From assembly GCA_902629495.1 (NCBI GenBank), contig CACORA010000021.1:1-34885 (forward strand): a stretch of 34,885 nucleotides of DNA, in the 5' to 3' direction. This DNA comes from Planctomycetaceae bacterium (GTDB lineage: Bacteria; Planctomycetota; Planctomycetia; Pirellulales; UBA1268). The translations under genes were made by a program, and so were the position numbers. The notes below the pieces were generated by a model. The model made no database searches, was not told the DNA's origin, and worked only from the letters and a program-made list of their open reading frames with translations. Numbering within the stretch: position 1 is the first letter of the stretch; every line of letters starts with the position of its first letter. This document shows positions 8,383-17,715 of this stretch, one piece after another.

Positions 8383-9402
8383 CTAACCCCCAATTTGATA
8401 CATAGCTCGCTCTGGTCGAGCAAATGCAGGTGTACCAATACCATGCGCGCGTCGCTTCAGCATCACACACTGGCTGAGCATATCTGCTATCCGCTTATCA
8501 ATACCTTCACCACTGTCACCAGAACGTAAGACGGCTCGGACATCCCACTCATTCGATGAAAAAAGACAATTACGAAAATGGCCATCTGCAGTAAGCCGCA
8601 AACGATCACACCTATGACAAAATGGTTGAGATACTGGACTGATGAAGCCAACTCTTCCCTGACCATCTTCCCAATCGTAATCCACTGCAGGCTGCCCGCA
8701 ATCATCCTGAACGGATGGCTTCATCAAACCGACCTCACGCTCAAGAAGAGTTCGAACAGCCTCTCCAGTGAGCACCTGCTTTTGTGACCAGCCTGCTTCA
8801 GCATCCAGCGGCATAAATTCTATAAATCGGAGATGAAAGCCTTCTCGTCGACAAAAAAGGGCAAGCGGCACAATCTCGTCTTCTGACAGACCTCGTATGG
8901 AAACTGCATTGATTCGAATCTTCCGAAAACCAACAGCCTTCGCAGCAGCAAGACCTGCTAATACCTGACTGAGTCCTTGCCGTCGAGCGATCGCATTGAA
9001 AACATCCTCATTGAGGCTGTCGAGACTGACATTGAGCCGTTGAAGTCCAGCCTGTCGTAATCGTTCGGCATAGGTCTCCAGCAAAAGTCCATTGGTTGTC
9101 ATTGCAAGATCATTGATTCCTGGAATGCCGGAAAGACGAGAAATCAGTTGATCAAGATCTTTTCGAAGAAGAGGCTCACCTCCCGTGAGCCTGAGTGAAT
9201 GCACTCCTAAGCCAGATGCAACTTGTACAACACGCGTGATTTCTGAGTATGAAAGAATCTCTTCTCGAGGCTTATAGATGACATCCAAGGGCATGCAGTA
9301 TGAACATCGCAGATTGCATTGATCCGTCACACTAATACGAAGGTCATTATGAATGCGGCCAAATTGATCTATGAGGCCATGGTGGTGTTGAGCGTGCGTC
9401 AC
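8383..9402 (-). CDS. moaA: GTP 3',8-cyclase (radical SAM molybdenum cofactor enzyme)
   Basis: Converts GTP to 3',8-cyclo-GTP, the first step of molybdopterin synthesis. The 339-residue protein has the radical-SAM cluster Cys29, Cys33, Cys36 in DQCNLRCSYC, the SAM-binding RLTGGEPLLR, and the second 4Fe-4S cluster ligands Cys262, Cys265 and Cys279 (CHRCDRLRLTADG then FRNC). It ends in Gly-Gly, the conserved MoaA tail needed for GTP turnover. The GTG start at 9402 overlaps the moaE stop by four bases (GTGA), a classic sign of translational coupling. No moaC is in the window, so the next step must be encoded elsewhere. Confidence 0.96.
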   Translation of the reverse strand: MTHAQHHHGLIDQFGRIHNDLRISVTDQCNLRCSYCMPLDVIYKPREEILSYSEITRVVQVASGLGVHSLRLTGGEPLLRKDLDQLISRLSGIPGINDLAMTTNGLLLETYAERLRQAGLQRLNVSLDSLNEDVFNAIARRQGLSQVLAGLAAAKAVGFRKIRINAVSIRGLSEDEIVPLALFCRREGFHLRFIEFMPLDAEAGWSQKQVLTGEAVRTLLEREVGLMKPSVQDDCGQPAVDYDWEDGQGRVGFISPVSQPFCHRCDRLRLTADGHFRNCLFSSNEWDVRAVLRSGDSGEGIDKRIADMLSQCVMLKRRAHGIGTPAFARPERAMYQIGG

Positions 9403-9842
9403 AGCATCCCCCCCGATCCAACATTAGGATGGACCCACGCACGATTTCCATCATGTCCAACTTCACATTTCCAGATTGGAACCTCCTCTTTGATGCGTTC
9501 CATGAGCCACTGGGATGCATCGAATGCTTCTTTTCGATGCGCTGCACTTGTTGCAATGGCGACACTTATTTCACCAATGTGCACGAGACCAATACGGTGT
9601 ACTATCACACAGTGAACCAATTGAAATCTTTCCACTGCCTTTTTGCGAAGTGATTCCAGCATTACAAGAGCCATCGATTCGTGACATTCATAGTCAAGTG
9701 CAAAGGTTTTCGTTCCACCGGTGATACTACGAGTTGTGCCAACGAATAACACATTCGCGCCTGCCAATTCACTTGATACTTCATCAAGTAAAATTTGTGA
9801 CTGAATAGCCACGTGAACGATTCTGCAATGACTTTGGCTCAC
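9399..9842 (-). CDS. moaE: Molybdopterin synthase catalytic subunit
   Basis: Large subunit of MPT synthase, which inserts dithiolene sulfurs into cPMP using thiocarboxylated MoaD. The 147-residue protein has GTTRSITGGTKTFALDYECH, the HRIGLVHIGEISVAIA core and the active-site helix with AHRKEAF, Lys118 and Lys125, which correspond to the E. coli catalytic lysines. The GTG start at 9842 has AGGAG and GGAGG sites within 20 bases upstream. The gene lies 6 bp after moaD and overlaps moaA by four bases. Confidence 0.95.
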   Translation of the reverse strand: MSQSHCRIVHVAIQSQILLDEVSSELAGANVLFVGTTRSITGGTKTFALDYECHESMALVMLESLRKKAVERFQLVHCVIVHRIGLVHIGEISVAIATSAAHRKEAFDASQWLMERIKEEVPIWKCEVGHDGNRAWVHPNVGSGGML

Positions 9843-9848
9843 GTACTC

Positions 9849-10124
9849 CTATCCTCCACTTACTGGTGGAATAACGCTAACGTCTTCGGTGATACCAATC
9901 GGCATATTATCCTGAACATACTGATTATTGATAGCAATCGCACTGGCTGCGAACAGATTCGCTGCGGCAGGCACTCTCTGAGATAGCACCAGCTTGAGGT
10001 CTGAAGCCGTACCACCATTCCATGAGAGTTCGAGGAGACGAGTGCCCGCCATTTCAGCCACACCTGCAAAAAGTTGGACACGTAAAATCGCTTCACCCGG
10101 CTTGTTTGGTTGAGATGCATTCAT
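9849..10124 (-). CDS. moaD: Molybdopterin synthase sulfur-carrier subunit
   Basis: Ubiquitin-like sulfur carrier whose C-terminal glycine is adenylated and thiocarboxylated. The 91-residue protein has the beta-grasp start VQLFAGVAEMAG, the strand AIAINNQYVQDN and the final segment ITEDVSVIPPVSGG with the obligatory Gly-Gly end. Spacing is 2 bp from the preceding oxidoreductase and 6 bp to moaE. The adenylyltransferase partner (MoeB/MoeZ) is not in the window. Confidence 0.94.
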   Translation of the reverse strand: MNASQPNKPGEAILRVQLFAGVAEMAGTRLLELSWNGGTASDLKLVLSQRVPAAANLFAASAIAINNQYVQDNMPIGITEDVSVIPPVSGG

Positions 10125-10126
10125 GA

Positions 10127-13105
10127 TCAGGAACTTGTAGTCAGCTTGCCACTGGCAGTTGTGAGAAGTGCGTCAAGCCCGGAGGGACCGGGCAGCAAGC
10201 CATACGACTTGGCGAGTAGCTTGACGGGATGAACGGTTGGTTTGGGGGTTCCCTGCTCCATCTGAAGCCGACAGGCAGAGCACTCTGTCGCTCCAGCATC
10301 AAACCCTGAGTTTCTGATTGATGACACAAGATTGATCCCACTGCGCAAACTTGCACGATAATGCTCGCGCGAAAGCCCAAACGTACCAGCCATCCCAGAG
10401 CAACCATGGTCAGTAGCGTCAAGAGTCAATCCTGGAATAAGCCTCAGTAAATGCTCTGCATGGCTCCCCCCATCGTTAAGCCTCATGTGACATGGTGTGT
10501 GATAAAGCAAGCGACTTGTGAGTGGAGTGAAATCAAGTCGCAGTTGCCCCTCACGATGCAACTCCCACAAAAAGGACGAAGCATCACAGGTTTTTTCAAT
10601 GACCTGCTGCATGTCATCATCTTCTACAAGCAAGGGGTAATCATGCTGTATGCATGTGACGGCAGCCGGTTCAGAACACACAATGCGATAGCCAAGACGC
10701 ACCGCCTCAGCAAGCACTCGCATGTTCATTCGTGCGAGTTTACGGGCGCCCTCAATATCTCCCTCAGAAATCAGTGGCATCCCAACTGCAACCTGTCGCG
10801 GATCAACAAACACACCCACACCATTATGTTCAAGTACCGCTACAAAGGCCTTCGCAAGAAGCGGATCATGACGCCTTGCAAACGTATCCATAAAATAAAG
10901 AACTCGGGTTCCACTTCTCCGAGATGGTCGTGTAATCCCTCGTCGAGCAGCCCAGCGCAAAAACTGATTACCAGCGAAGGGGGGCAGTTTCCGACCACGG
11001 GCGACTCCAAGTACTTTTTCAATCATCCACCGAGACTGCGGGTTCTTCAACGCTGCATTTGAGAGTGGCCGAAGTGCTCCTCCAATAGCTGATAGCGTGT
11101 CAGCACGTGAGAGCCACCAGGGTGTCCAACGCATCCCGTTCGAAGCAACTTGTGCTCCCTTGAGTTCCATGACCATAGCGGGAATATCAACTGATGCCGC
11201 ACAATCAATCCTGCATTGATGACAGTTAAAACACGTTTCAGTAATTGTCCGAGCAGCCTCGGACTCAATCGCTTTTGCATCAATGTGCCCCGAAAGAAAA
11301 CTCGCCAACAAGTTGGCCTTCGCGCGAGGAGCAGCTTCCTCCAACGGTAACGTACGATACCGAGGGCACATGCGTTGTGATACGTCCTGACTTCTGCAGC
11401 CACCACAGCCGTTACAGGCATCTACCTCATCAACAATCTGTCGATCCGCGCATTGGAGTACAGGTAATGGCGCCATGTTTGCAGAATGCAAGGACGCCCG
11501 AAACCGTGCAGGCTCAAGATCATCGTGAGGAGCATTTTCTGAATCCAATGGTGGGACGATTTTACCCGGATTGAGAACACAAAATGGATCAAAGAGCCGT
11601 TTTACTTCTGTACAAACAGAAGCAAATTCAGGGAAGTATTTCTGAAAAAAAGAGGTTCGTGACAACCCGAGTCCTTGTTCACCACCAATTGCTCCCCCAA
11701 CAGCAACAACCTCCGGATAGATAGCATCCGCAAGTCGCTCTAATCGCTGCTGTTCACCAGGATCTCTCGGATTTGCAAAGGTTCGAACATGCAACTGACC
11801 ATGATTAGCATGCGCAAAGAGCATTGTAACAGCCTGCTCTTGCTGCTGAACATCTTGGAGTCGCCGCAAAAAATCAACTAATACATCAGGGGGAATCACA
11901 ATATCTTCAAGAAATGCAACCGGCTGCACCTGACCTCGGACTTCAAGGACAGTCGAAAGGAGATTTCGAGAGAGCTCCCAAAACATATCTGCATCAACAG
12001 CGTCTTCTGCGCGACGCACATCAATCGCCAGAGGTCCTGATCCCCAACGCCCACCTTGAACACGTCGAATCGCATCATCCAACTGAGACTGACATGCCTT
12101 TGCATCCAGTCCACAAAACTCCACCAGAAGACCGGCATCAGCTGCTGGAGGAATCAAAAGATCAAAAGCAATCTTTGCACGTCTGGCTAAACTCAGATGC
12201 CGTTTATCAAATAGATCACAGGTGCTCGGCTGGAGTTGCCGCAAGCGCAATGCTGCCTCAGCTGCCTTTTCCAGAGAATCAAATAGGAATAACCCTACAG
12301 ATGATGTTTCTTCAGTGTGTTGAAATGTTTGAAGTGTAGCTTCAGTAATGATGCCAAGTGTTCCCTCAGCCCCAGCGAAGAGTTTTGGAAGATCAATGGC
12401 ACCGTCCTGACTCAGACCATCAAGTCGATATCCACCATGAAGGCAACGGTTTTCTGGGAATGCCGCCGAAATGGTCTCGTGGGACGATGTTAGTATTGAC
12501 TCCACTCCAGCTGCAAGATTTGCCATCCGGTCTGGGGTGACATTATCCGGTGTCGAAAATCTAGGAACGGTTGGCTCTACTTCTACAATTGATCCGTCAC
12601 CAAGAACAACCTGCGCAGAAATTAAACGACTGCGGACGTCCCCAACTCGAGCAAACCTGCTCCCTGACGTATTCCGTCCGATCATTCCACCTATTGTTGT
12701 AACTCCGCGATTGGCTGGATCAGGCCCAAAGAGACGACCGAACTGGGATAGGTGCTCCTCCAGGGAAGCACTCGTTACTCCTGCCTGCACGCGTACGGTG
12801 GCGTCTTCCGTCGAAACTATCCGTCTGAGGTAACTGCTGCAGTCCAGAACAATACCTGCACCTAAAGCAAGACCAGCAACACTCGACCCTGCACCTCTGG
12901 CATGTATGGACACTCGCTCTTCTGCAGCCCATCTCACAGTTGCAGAGATGTCCTCGATTGAACGTGGGCGCACAATTGCCAAGGGCCACACTTCAAAAAG
13001 ACTCCCATCAGTGGCATAGATGGCACGGCTCGCATCATCGCACAGCACATCACCAGATACGATACCACGAAGGTCTTCTTTCATCCTGTCACGGTCTAAT
13101 TCCAT
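10127..13105 (-). CDS. Fused FAD-linked oxidase / 4Fe-4S dehydrogenase (YdiJ-like, D-2-hydroxyacid type)
   Basis: 992 residues. The N-terminal half is a VAO/GlcD-type FAD domain (about 30-520) with RGAGSSVAGLALG near 70-80, a GGMIGRNTSGSR loop and a C-terminal domain ending FDPFCVLNPGKIVPP. The C-terminal half is GlcF-like, with two 4Fe-4S motifs at Cys564/567/570/580 and Cys625/628/631/635, then two CCG-type segments (HTPCHMR, HGCSGMAGTFG and ECSACRLQ). The domain order and length match E. coli YdiJ, a D-2-hydroxyglutarate dehydrogenase, and related D-lactate/glycolate dehydrogenases. The substrate here is unproven. The second Fe-S motif lacks the usual Pro after its last Cys. It lies 2 bp upstream of moaD, so it is probably cotranscribed with the moa genes although it needs no molybdenum. 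Confidence 0.9.
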   Translation of the reverse strand: MELDRDRMKEDLRGIVSGDVLCDDASRAIYATDGSLFEVWPLAIVRPRSIEDISATVRWAAEERVSIHARGAGSSVAGLALGAGIVLDCSSYLRRIVSTEDATVRVQAGVTSASLEEHLSQFGRLFGPDPANRGVTTIGGMIGRNTSGSRFARVGDVRSRLISAQVVLGDGSIVEVEPTVPRFSTPDNVTPDRMANLAAGVESILTSSHETISAAFPENRCLHGGYRLDGLSQDGAIDLPKLFAGAEGTLGIITEATLQTFQHTEETSSVGLFLFDSLEKAAEAALRLRQLQPSTCDLFDKRHLSLARRAKIAFDLLIPPAADAGLLVEFCGLDAKACQSQLDDAIRRVQGGRWGSGPLAIDVRRAEDAVDADMFWELSRNLLSTVLEVRGQVQPVAFLEDIVIPPDVLVDFLRRLQDVQQQEQAVTMLFAHANHGQLHVRTFANPRDPGEQQRLERLADAIYPEVVAVGGAIGGEQGLGLSRTSFFQKYFPEFASVCTEVKRLFDPFCVLNPGKIVPPLDSENAPHDDLEPARFRASLHSANMAPLPVLQCADRQIVDEVDACNGCGGCRSQDVSQRMCPRYRTLPLEEAAPRAKANLLASFLSGHIDAKAIESEAARTITETCFNCHQCRIDCAASVDIPAMVMELKGAQVASNGMRWTPWWLSRADTLSAIGGALRPLSNAALKNPQSRWMIEKVLGVARGRKLPPFAGNQFLRWAARRGITRPSRRSGTRVLYFMDTFARRHDPLLAKAFVAVLEHNGVGVFVDPRQVAVGMPLISEGDIEGARKLARMNMRVLAEAVRLGYRIVCSEPAAVTCIQHDYPLLVEDDDMQQVIEKTCDASSFLWELHREGQLRLDFTPLTSRLLYHTPCHMRLNDGGSHAEHLLRLIPGLTLDATDHGCSGMAGTFGLSREHYRASLRSGINLVSSIRNSGFDAGATECSACRLQMEQGTPKPTVHPVKLLAKSYGLLPGPSGLDALLTTASGKLTTSS

Positions 13106-13135
13106 ACAAATTACCCGAGCAAATAACGTACTGCA

Positions 13136-13651
13136 TCATGACGATGGAGGGGCGCTGGTCCTACCTGATGACAGCGAGCGGGTTCGTGCGACAAGTTGAC
13201 GATGCTTTTCATGTGTTTCCAAGTCAAATCCACCAAAAGAATCCACCACGCCATTCCCCGTATAACGAGCACCACACCGATAACAGGTGAGACATTCTGG
13301 CATCACAAAATAAAGAATGACGTCCAGCAATGCAGTGCTGAAAAGAATTGCAAATGTCAGAACAAGCTCCCGCATGCCCCAGGCAATACAACTTGCAAAA
13401 AGACCAACGAGAACAATCGCAACCCCAAGTCGTTGAGGAAAGTCTTTTCTTCGGAAGAGCTCTGTACTTGGACACACAACGCACCGTCGAAGGCGAAGTG
13501 CCGAGGTCTCGTCAGGATTCGTAGATCCCAGAGCATCATCTGGAATTGGCAATGATTCACCGCACGACTGACAGACTAACTCGGCAATCTTTTCTACTCC
13601 GTGATGTCTATCAGTATTTCCACAACGTGGACAAGCATAGGTTATGTGCAT
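13136..13651 (-). CDS. Zinc-ribbon membrane protein of unknown function
   Basis: 171 residues. The N-terminus carries two Cys pairs, CPRCG and CQSCG, a zinc-ribbon pattern. A CVVC pair follows near residue 57, then two predicted transmembrane helices (about 73-92 and 95-116), then a C-terminal cytosolic part with CLTCYRCGARY and a polar tail. Two ribbons flanking a helical hairpin suggest both ends face the cytosol. The ATG has GGAGGAG about 12 bases upstream. The gene ends 30 bp before the FAD/Fe-S dehydrogenase on the same strand and so may head the leftward operon. I recognise no named family. Confidence 0.78.
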   Translation of the reverse strand: MHITYACPRCGNTDRHHGVEKIAELVCQSCGESLPIPDDALGSTNPDETSALRLRRCVVCPSTELFRRKDFPQRLGVAIVLVGLFASCIAWGMRELVLTFAILFSTALLDVILYFVMPECLTCYRCGARYTGNGVVDSFGGFDLETHEKHRQLVARTRSLSSGRTSAPPSS

Positions 13652-13873
13652 TTGTCTACTTTCTCCTCCAGTATTCTACCACGTATACGTCACCACAGTT
13701 TTGGAGCAAGAAACACGCTTCTGTTCGCCAAATGACACATGCTGTACGATCTCAATACAGCGGAGATACTTGTTTACAAAAGTTTCTCTTTCAGTGTTAA
13801 GTCGATACACTAGCCTTCTCACGGCACATCTCCGTTATTCGGATTCATATAGCTTTTCAGACAAGGATTTCCC

Positions 13874-15505
13874 ATGACATGGCTCACCAGAAGAGAACAA
13901 TGCTCTACCACAACGATTGCAAAGACGTATCCGCATGTTCGTCTTTTTATAGTCCCTCTGGTTGTCTTTATCGTTGTGATGCATTCGTTCCTTTCGCTGA
14001 GCCACGGTGCTTCAACGTCAGATCGCCCGAATATCATCGTCATCATGGGCGATGATATTGGCTATGGTGATGTGTCATGCAATGGAGCTAAACGTATTGA
14101 CACGCCTCATATCGATAATCTTGCAGCACAAGGGCTCCGTTTTAAGAGCGGCTATTGCTCTGCCTCTACATGCACACCAACGCGATACTCATTTCTCACT
14201 GGGACATATGCTTTTCGCAAGACAGGAACTGGTATCGCCCCACCAAACTCCCCTGCTATCATCCAGCCTTCTACTCAAACAATCGCATCCCTTTTGAAGA
14301 AAGCTGGCTATACAACACAAGTCATTGGCAAATGGCATCTTGGTTTAGGTGATGCGGCTGGCCCAGATTGGAACGGTATTCTCAAACCTGGCCCCCTTGA
14401 AATTGGCTTTGACCACTGCTTTTTACTACCAACGACAAACGATCGAGTCCCTCAAGTCTTTGTCGAAGACCATCGCGTCAAGAACCTTGATCCTGCAGAT
14501 CCTTTATGGGTCGGCAATAAAAAACCCTCTCCGAATCATCCCACCGGCATCACTCATCGTGATTCACTCAAAATGGATTGGTCGCATGGTCACAATGCAA
14601 CGATTCACAACGGAATAAGTCGAATCGGTTTTTACACTGGGGGCAACGCTGCCCGTTTTCGGGATGAGGATCTTGCGGACACGTGGGTCGAACAAAGCAA
14701 GGCCTTCATTCATGAGCAACAGCAACACAGCACTCCCTTTTTTCTTTTCTTTGCAGCCCACGAATGCCATGTACCTCGGATTGTTCATGAACGGTTTCAA
14801 GGAAAATCAGAACTCGGACCACGAGGTGACGCCATTTTAGAACTCGATTGGTGCGTGGGGGAACTTACCAAGACCATTGCTGCTGAAGGCTTGTCCGAAG
14901 AGACACTCATTATTTTCTGTAGTGATAATGGACCAGTACTTGATGACGGCTACAAAGACGATGCGATTGAAAAAAACGGACTCCATCGAGCAGGCGGGCC
15001 GTACTCAGGAGGAAAATACAGTGTTTATGAAGGAGGCACTCGAACGCCGTTCATTACATGCTGGCCCGGAACGATCACCCCTGGGGTCTCGGACGAAATA
15101 GTGTGCACGATTGATCTTGCCACCAGCCTCGCGAACCTCGTGAAACAGCCCGTTCCTGAGGACGCATGCCTTGACAGCCTGAATGTCCTAGGGGCCTTAT
15201 TGGGCCATAAAAATGCAACCGGTCGAGACCACTTGGTTCAACAGGATAATGGCAAAGTTGGAAACTATGGTCTCAGAGTTGGAAACTGGAAACTTGTTCG
15301 CCATGACCGTAAGCAGGCTCGTAATCTTATTGTGGAGACCACACTGACGAATACGGAGGTTCCACAGTATCAACTCTTTGATCTCAGTAGCGATCCTGAG
15401 GAAAAACATGATCTCTCGACTCAATTTCCTCAAAAAATGCAAGAGCTCACAGCCCGCCTGGCAGACGTCATTGCAGCTGGCAGAACACGCCCGGCGAAGC
15501 CGTAG
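13874..15505 (+). CDS. Exported sulfatase (type I, formylglycine-dependent)
   Basis: Hydrolyses sulfate esters, probably on polysaccharides. The 543-residue protein begins with a polar N-terminus, then a hydrophobic segment at about 24-42 acting as signal peptide or anchor. The mature part starts RPNIIVIMGDDIGYGD with metal-binding Asp60/Asp61. The formylglycine motif is C-T-P-T-R at residues 100-104, so Cys100 is the residue to be oxidised. IGKWHLG and the second metal site FCSDNGP follow, then a C-terminal subdomain ending LFDLSSDPEEKHDL. The ATG has AAGGA seven bases upstream. The beta-propeller gene follows 119 bp downstream on the same strand. No formylglycine-generating enzyme is in the window. 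Substrate is unknown. Confidence 0.93.
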   Translation: MTWLTRREQCSTTTIAKTYPHVRLFIVPLVVFIVVMHSFLSLSHGASTSDRPNIIVIMGDDIGYGDVSCNGAKRIDTPHIDNLAAQGLRFKSGYCSASTCTPTRYSFLTGTYAFRKTGTGIAPPNSPAIIQPSTQTIASLLKKAGYTTQVIGKWHLGLGDAAGPDWNGILKPGPLEIGFDHCFLLPTTNDRVPQVFVEDHRVKNLDPADPLWVGNKKPSPNHPTGITHRDSLKMDWSHGHNATIHNGISRIGFYTGGNAARFRDEDLADTWVEQSKAFIHEQQQHSTPFFLFFAAHECHVPRIVHERFQGKSELGPRGDAILELDWCVGELTKTIAAEGLSEETLIIFCSDNGPVLDDGYKDDAIEKNGLHRAGGPYSGGKYSVYEGGTRTPFITCWPGTITPGVSDEIVCTIDLATSLANLVKQPVPEDACLDSLNVLGALLGHKNATGRDHLVQQDNGKVGNYGLRVGNWKLVRHDRKQARNLIVETTLTNTEVPQYQLFDLSSDPEEKHDLSTQFPQKMQELTARLADVIAAGRTRPAKP

Positions 15506-15624
15506 GAACAAGAGATGCTTCTCGACCAAGACGCCTGACATGCTGACTGAAGGTATGCCATCATGAACGTGAGCATGTTTTGATTTTTTCCCAAGGATTG
15601 GTCCGCCATGAGGAAGCACCTGCC

Positions 15625-16917
15625 ATGTCACTCATTTCACGACGTTCGTTCGTAAAGACGTCTACAGCATCTGTGACACTATCCTGTGCCCACCACAGCA
15701 TTGCTCAGACCAACCCAACACACCCACTTGAAACGCATGTTCCTTGCCGACAAATTACATTCCCGCCGGGTTTCCACTGGTTTGGGTATTACGACAAACG
15801 TGAATTTGACTCCACAAACACGTGTGTATTGAGCAATCGAGTCGGTTTTGAAGGGCGTTCACCAACACGTGATGATGCTATTGATGTTGGATACATTGAT
15901 CTGAAACGCAATGACACTTGGGTTCCTCTTGGGACATCACGGGCCTGGGGATGGCAACAGGGCTGCATGCTTCAATGGGTGGGCACAACCGGGAAGACTG
16001 TGCTCTGGAATGACCGTGACGGCGATCGTTTTATCTCCCGTCTCCTCAATGTGGAAACGGGGCACCAGAAAACACTTCCCATGCCTATTTACACGGTTGC
16101 TCCAGATGGCTCGTTTGGACTGTCTGCAGATTTTCGACGCATCAACAATCTTCGCCCCGGGTATGGCTACAGCGGATTAGCTGATCCCTACGTGCATGAT
16201 CGTGCACCAGACGCATCCGGCATCTGGAAGATCGATTTTAAGACTGGTGAAACACATCTGATTCTCTCCCTGGCACAGGTAGCGGCTATTCCATGGCCTG
16301 ATGGCAAACGGCATACATCGGCCTGGCATTACTTCAATCATCTCCTTATCAATCCTACTGGCAATCGTTTTGTCTTTCTTCACCGTTATCGACCTGTGTT
16401 CCATCCCCAGACACTCCGTTTTGAAGGTGGGTTTGTGACACGAATGCTCTCTGCCAATGTCGATGGATCTGATCTCTTTGTACTTGACCCATCGGGACAT
16501 ACGTCACACTTTATCTGGGATGATGCCACTCATGTCACAATGTGGACAAAGCCAACTGATAATCCTGCAGGCTTTTATCAAATGACCGACCGCACTGATC
16601 AGGTGGTTCCGGTTGGATCAGGTGTCATGACTGCAAATGGCCATAACACCAATCTGCCAGCCCCGTACCAGAACTGGATTCTCAACGATACGTACCCCAG
16701 TCGGAACGGACGACGTCAGACGGTCTATCTCTACAATCGCTCAACACAAAAAAAAATACTATTAGGACACTTTCCTTCTCCTGCTCAATACTCCGGAGAG
16801 TGGCGATGTGATACCCATCCTCGCTCCAGTAACAACGGACACTTTGTTGTGATTGACAGTCCGCACTCGGGGGGGCGGCAATTACACCTGCTGGATATTC
16901 GTGCAGTAATTCAATAG
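15625..16917 (+). CDS. Tat-exported beta-propeller protein, oligogalacturonate-lyase (PL22)-like
   Basis: 430 residues. A twin-arginine signal SRRSFVK is at residues 5-11, followed by a weak hydrophobic stretch and an Ala-Gln cleavage-like region. The mature part has repeated blade-like segments: FHWFGYYDK, SRAWGWQQGCMLQWVG, TVLWNDRDGDRF, LMP-type and GLSADFRRINNLRPGYGY. Then comes a region rich in His and Trp (SAWHYFNHLLINPTGNRFVFLH) and a final WRCDTHPRSSNNGHFVVIDS blade. The layout recalls seven-bladed oligogalacturonide lyases, but I cannot confirm the Mn-binding His set, so activity is uncertain. ATG 15625 is chosen because it places the twin arginines at the proper distance and has a GAGGAAG site; the upstream in-frame start at 15580 adds a non-signal leader. 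It lies just after a sulfatase and so may act on the same glycan. Confidence 0.75.
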   Translation: MSLISRRSFVKTSTASVTLSCAHHSIAQTNPTHPLETHVPCRQITFPPGFHWFGYYDKREFDSTNTCVLSNRVGFEGRSPTRDDAIDVGYIDLKRNDTWVPLGTSRAWGWQQGCMLQWVGTTGKTVLWNDRDGDRFISRLLNVETGHQKTLPMPIYTVAPDGSFGLSADFRRINNLRPGYGYSGLADPYVHDRAPDASGIWKIDFKTGETHLILSLAQVAAIPWPDGKRHTSAWHYFNHLLINPTGNRFVFLHRYRPVFHPQTLRFEGGFVTRMLSANVDGSDLFVLDPSGHTSHFIWDDATHVTMWTKPTDNPAGFYQMTDRTDQVVPVGSGVMTANGHNTNLPAPYQNWILNDTYPSRNGRRQTVYLYNRSTQKKILLGHFPSPAQYSGEWRCDTHPRSSNNGHFVVIDSPHSGGRQLHLLDIRAVIQ

Positions 16918-16946
16918 CGGTATCGTGACCAAAGACTCTGCCCTCC

Positions 16947-17699
16947 CTACAGAGAATTCATCAACTGCCCTGCTAATTCACCTGTGATAGCAGCAAGGCA
17001 GGCAACGTACAAAATGCCTGTTGCACTTTGTGTATTCGGGACATCAAGAGTCTTCCGGCTCATCCAAAGAAGAACAGGAAGGCCAATGAGTCCTGCCAGA
17101 AATCGGAGTGATACGATTGCGACAAGTGCACGATCTGCAACTGCTATCGACCCAAACTGCGGCTCCATTTCAATCACTACACAAACAAACTGAGCAGCCC
17201 AGCCACATAATGCGAAGTCAATCATTCGCTTGAGTACATTGATTTCCATGCCGGGTGCATTGAGATACCAATGCCCCAAAAGCATCGCATGCACTGTCAG
17301 TCCGACGACCAACCCTGAGAGCAATGCTGAAATAAATTGCCACGCCGACTGTCCTCCACTCACTTCAGTTCCTGCAGGCATCCTCAAAGAAACGACGACG
17401 CCCACAGCCACAGCCAGCAACATCCCACTAAGCACACAGGCGGTTATTCCAGGGCGATCGCGTCGAGCCAACCAGGCTGCACTTCCAATCCATGCTACAA
17501 AAGAGGCTCCTCCCGCCATCCACGCAACAAGAGCTGATATTCCAGAAGCTGCCAGCAGCGCAGCAAAGAACGCCAATCCCATCACAACAAGCAGGTTTAT
17601 TCGAAAAAAGCCCGAGGGAACAAGACGTGATGGTGTCACACTCAAGCCCACGGCCAGACCGAATCCAAATCGGCATAGAAAATCAACAAGAAGTATCAT
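16947..17699 (-). CDS. Polytopic membrane protein of unknown function
   Basis: 250 residues with about eight hydrophobic segments (roughly 5-22, 33-52, 56-76, 84-105, 120-142, 157-175, 185-210, 226-246). The clearest local motif is HAMLLGHWYLNAPGM after segment 5. Its paired polar residues inside or next to the membrane (His, Trp, Asn) could bind a ligand or cofactor. No signal peptide beyond the first helix and no soluble domain are seen. It is the last gene of the leftward DUF309-LON-folE run, 16 bp after folE, and converges with the propeller gene over a 29-bp gap. I do not recognise a named family. Confidence 0.72.
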   Translation of the reverse strand: MILLVDFLCRFGFGLAVGLSVTPSRLVPSGFFRINLLVVMGLAFFAALLAASGISALVAWMAGGASFVAWIGSAAWLARRDRPGITACVLSGMLLAVAVGVVVSLRMPAGTEVSGGQSAWQFISALLSGLVVGLTVHAMLLGHWYLNAPGMEINVLKRMIDFALCGWAAQFVCVVIEMEPQFGSIAVADRALVAIVSLRFLAGLIGLPVLLWMSRKTLDVPNTQSATGILYVACLAAITGELAGQLMNSL

Positions 17700-17715
17700 T
17701 CAGGAAACCACGCCA

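Noticed and set aside
10451..11062. A 203-codon forward frame inside the FAD/4Fe-4S dehydrogenase gene
   Set aside because: Antisense to a gene with complete FAD and Fe-S motifs; no ribosome binding site or family pattern.
13652..13873. Promoter search in the 222-bp gap divergent between the zinc-ribbon membrane gene and the sulfatase
   Set aside because: TTTACA at 13773 has only a poor -10 match at 18 bases (TTAAGT); nothing convincing on either strand.
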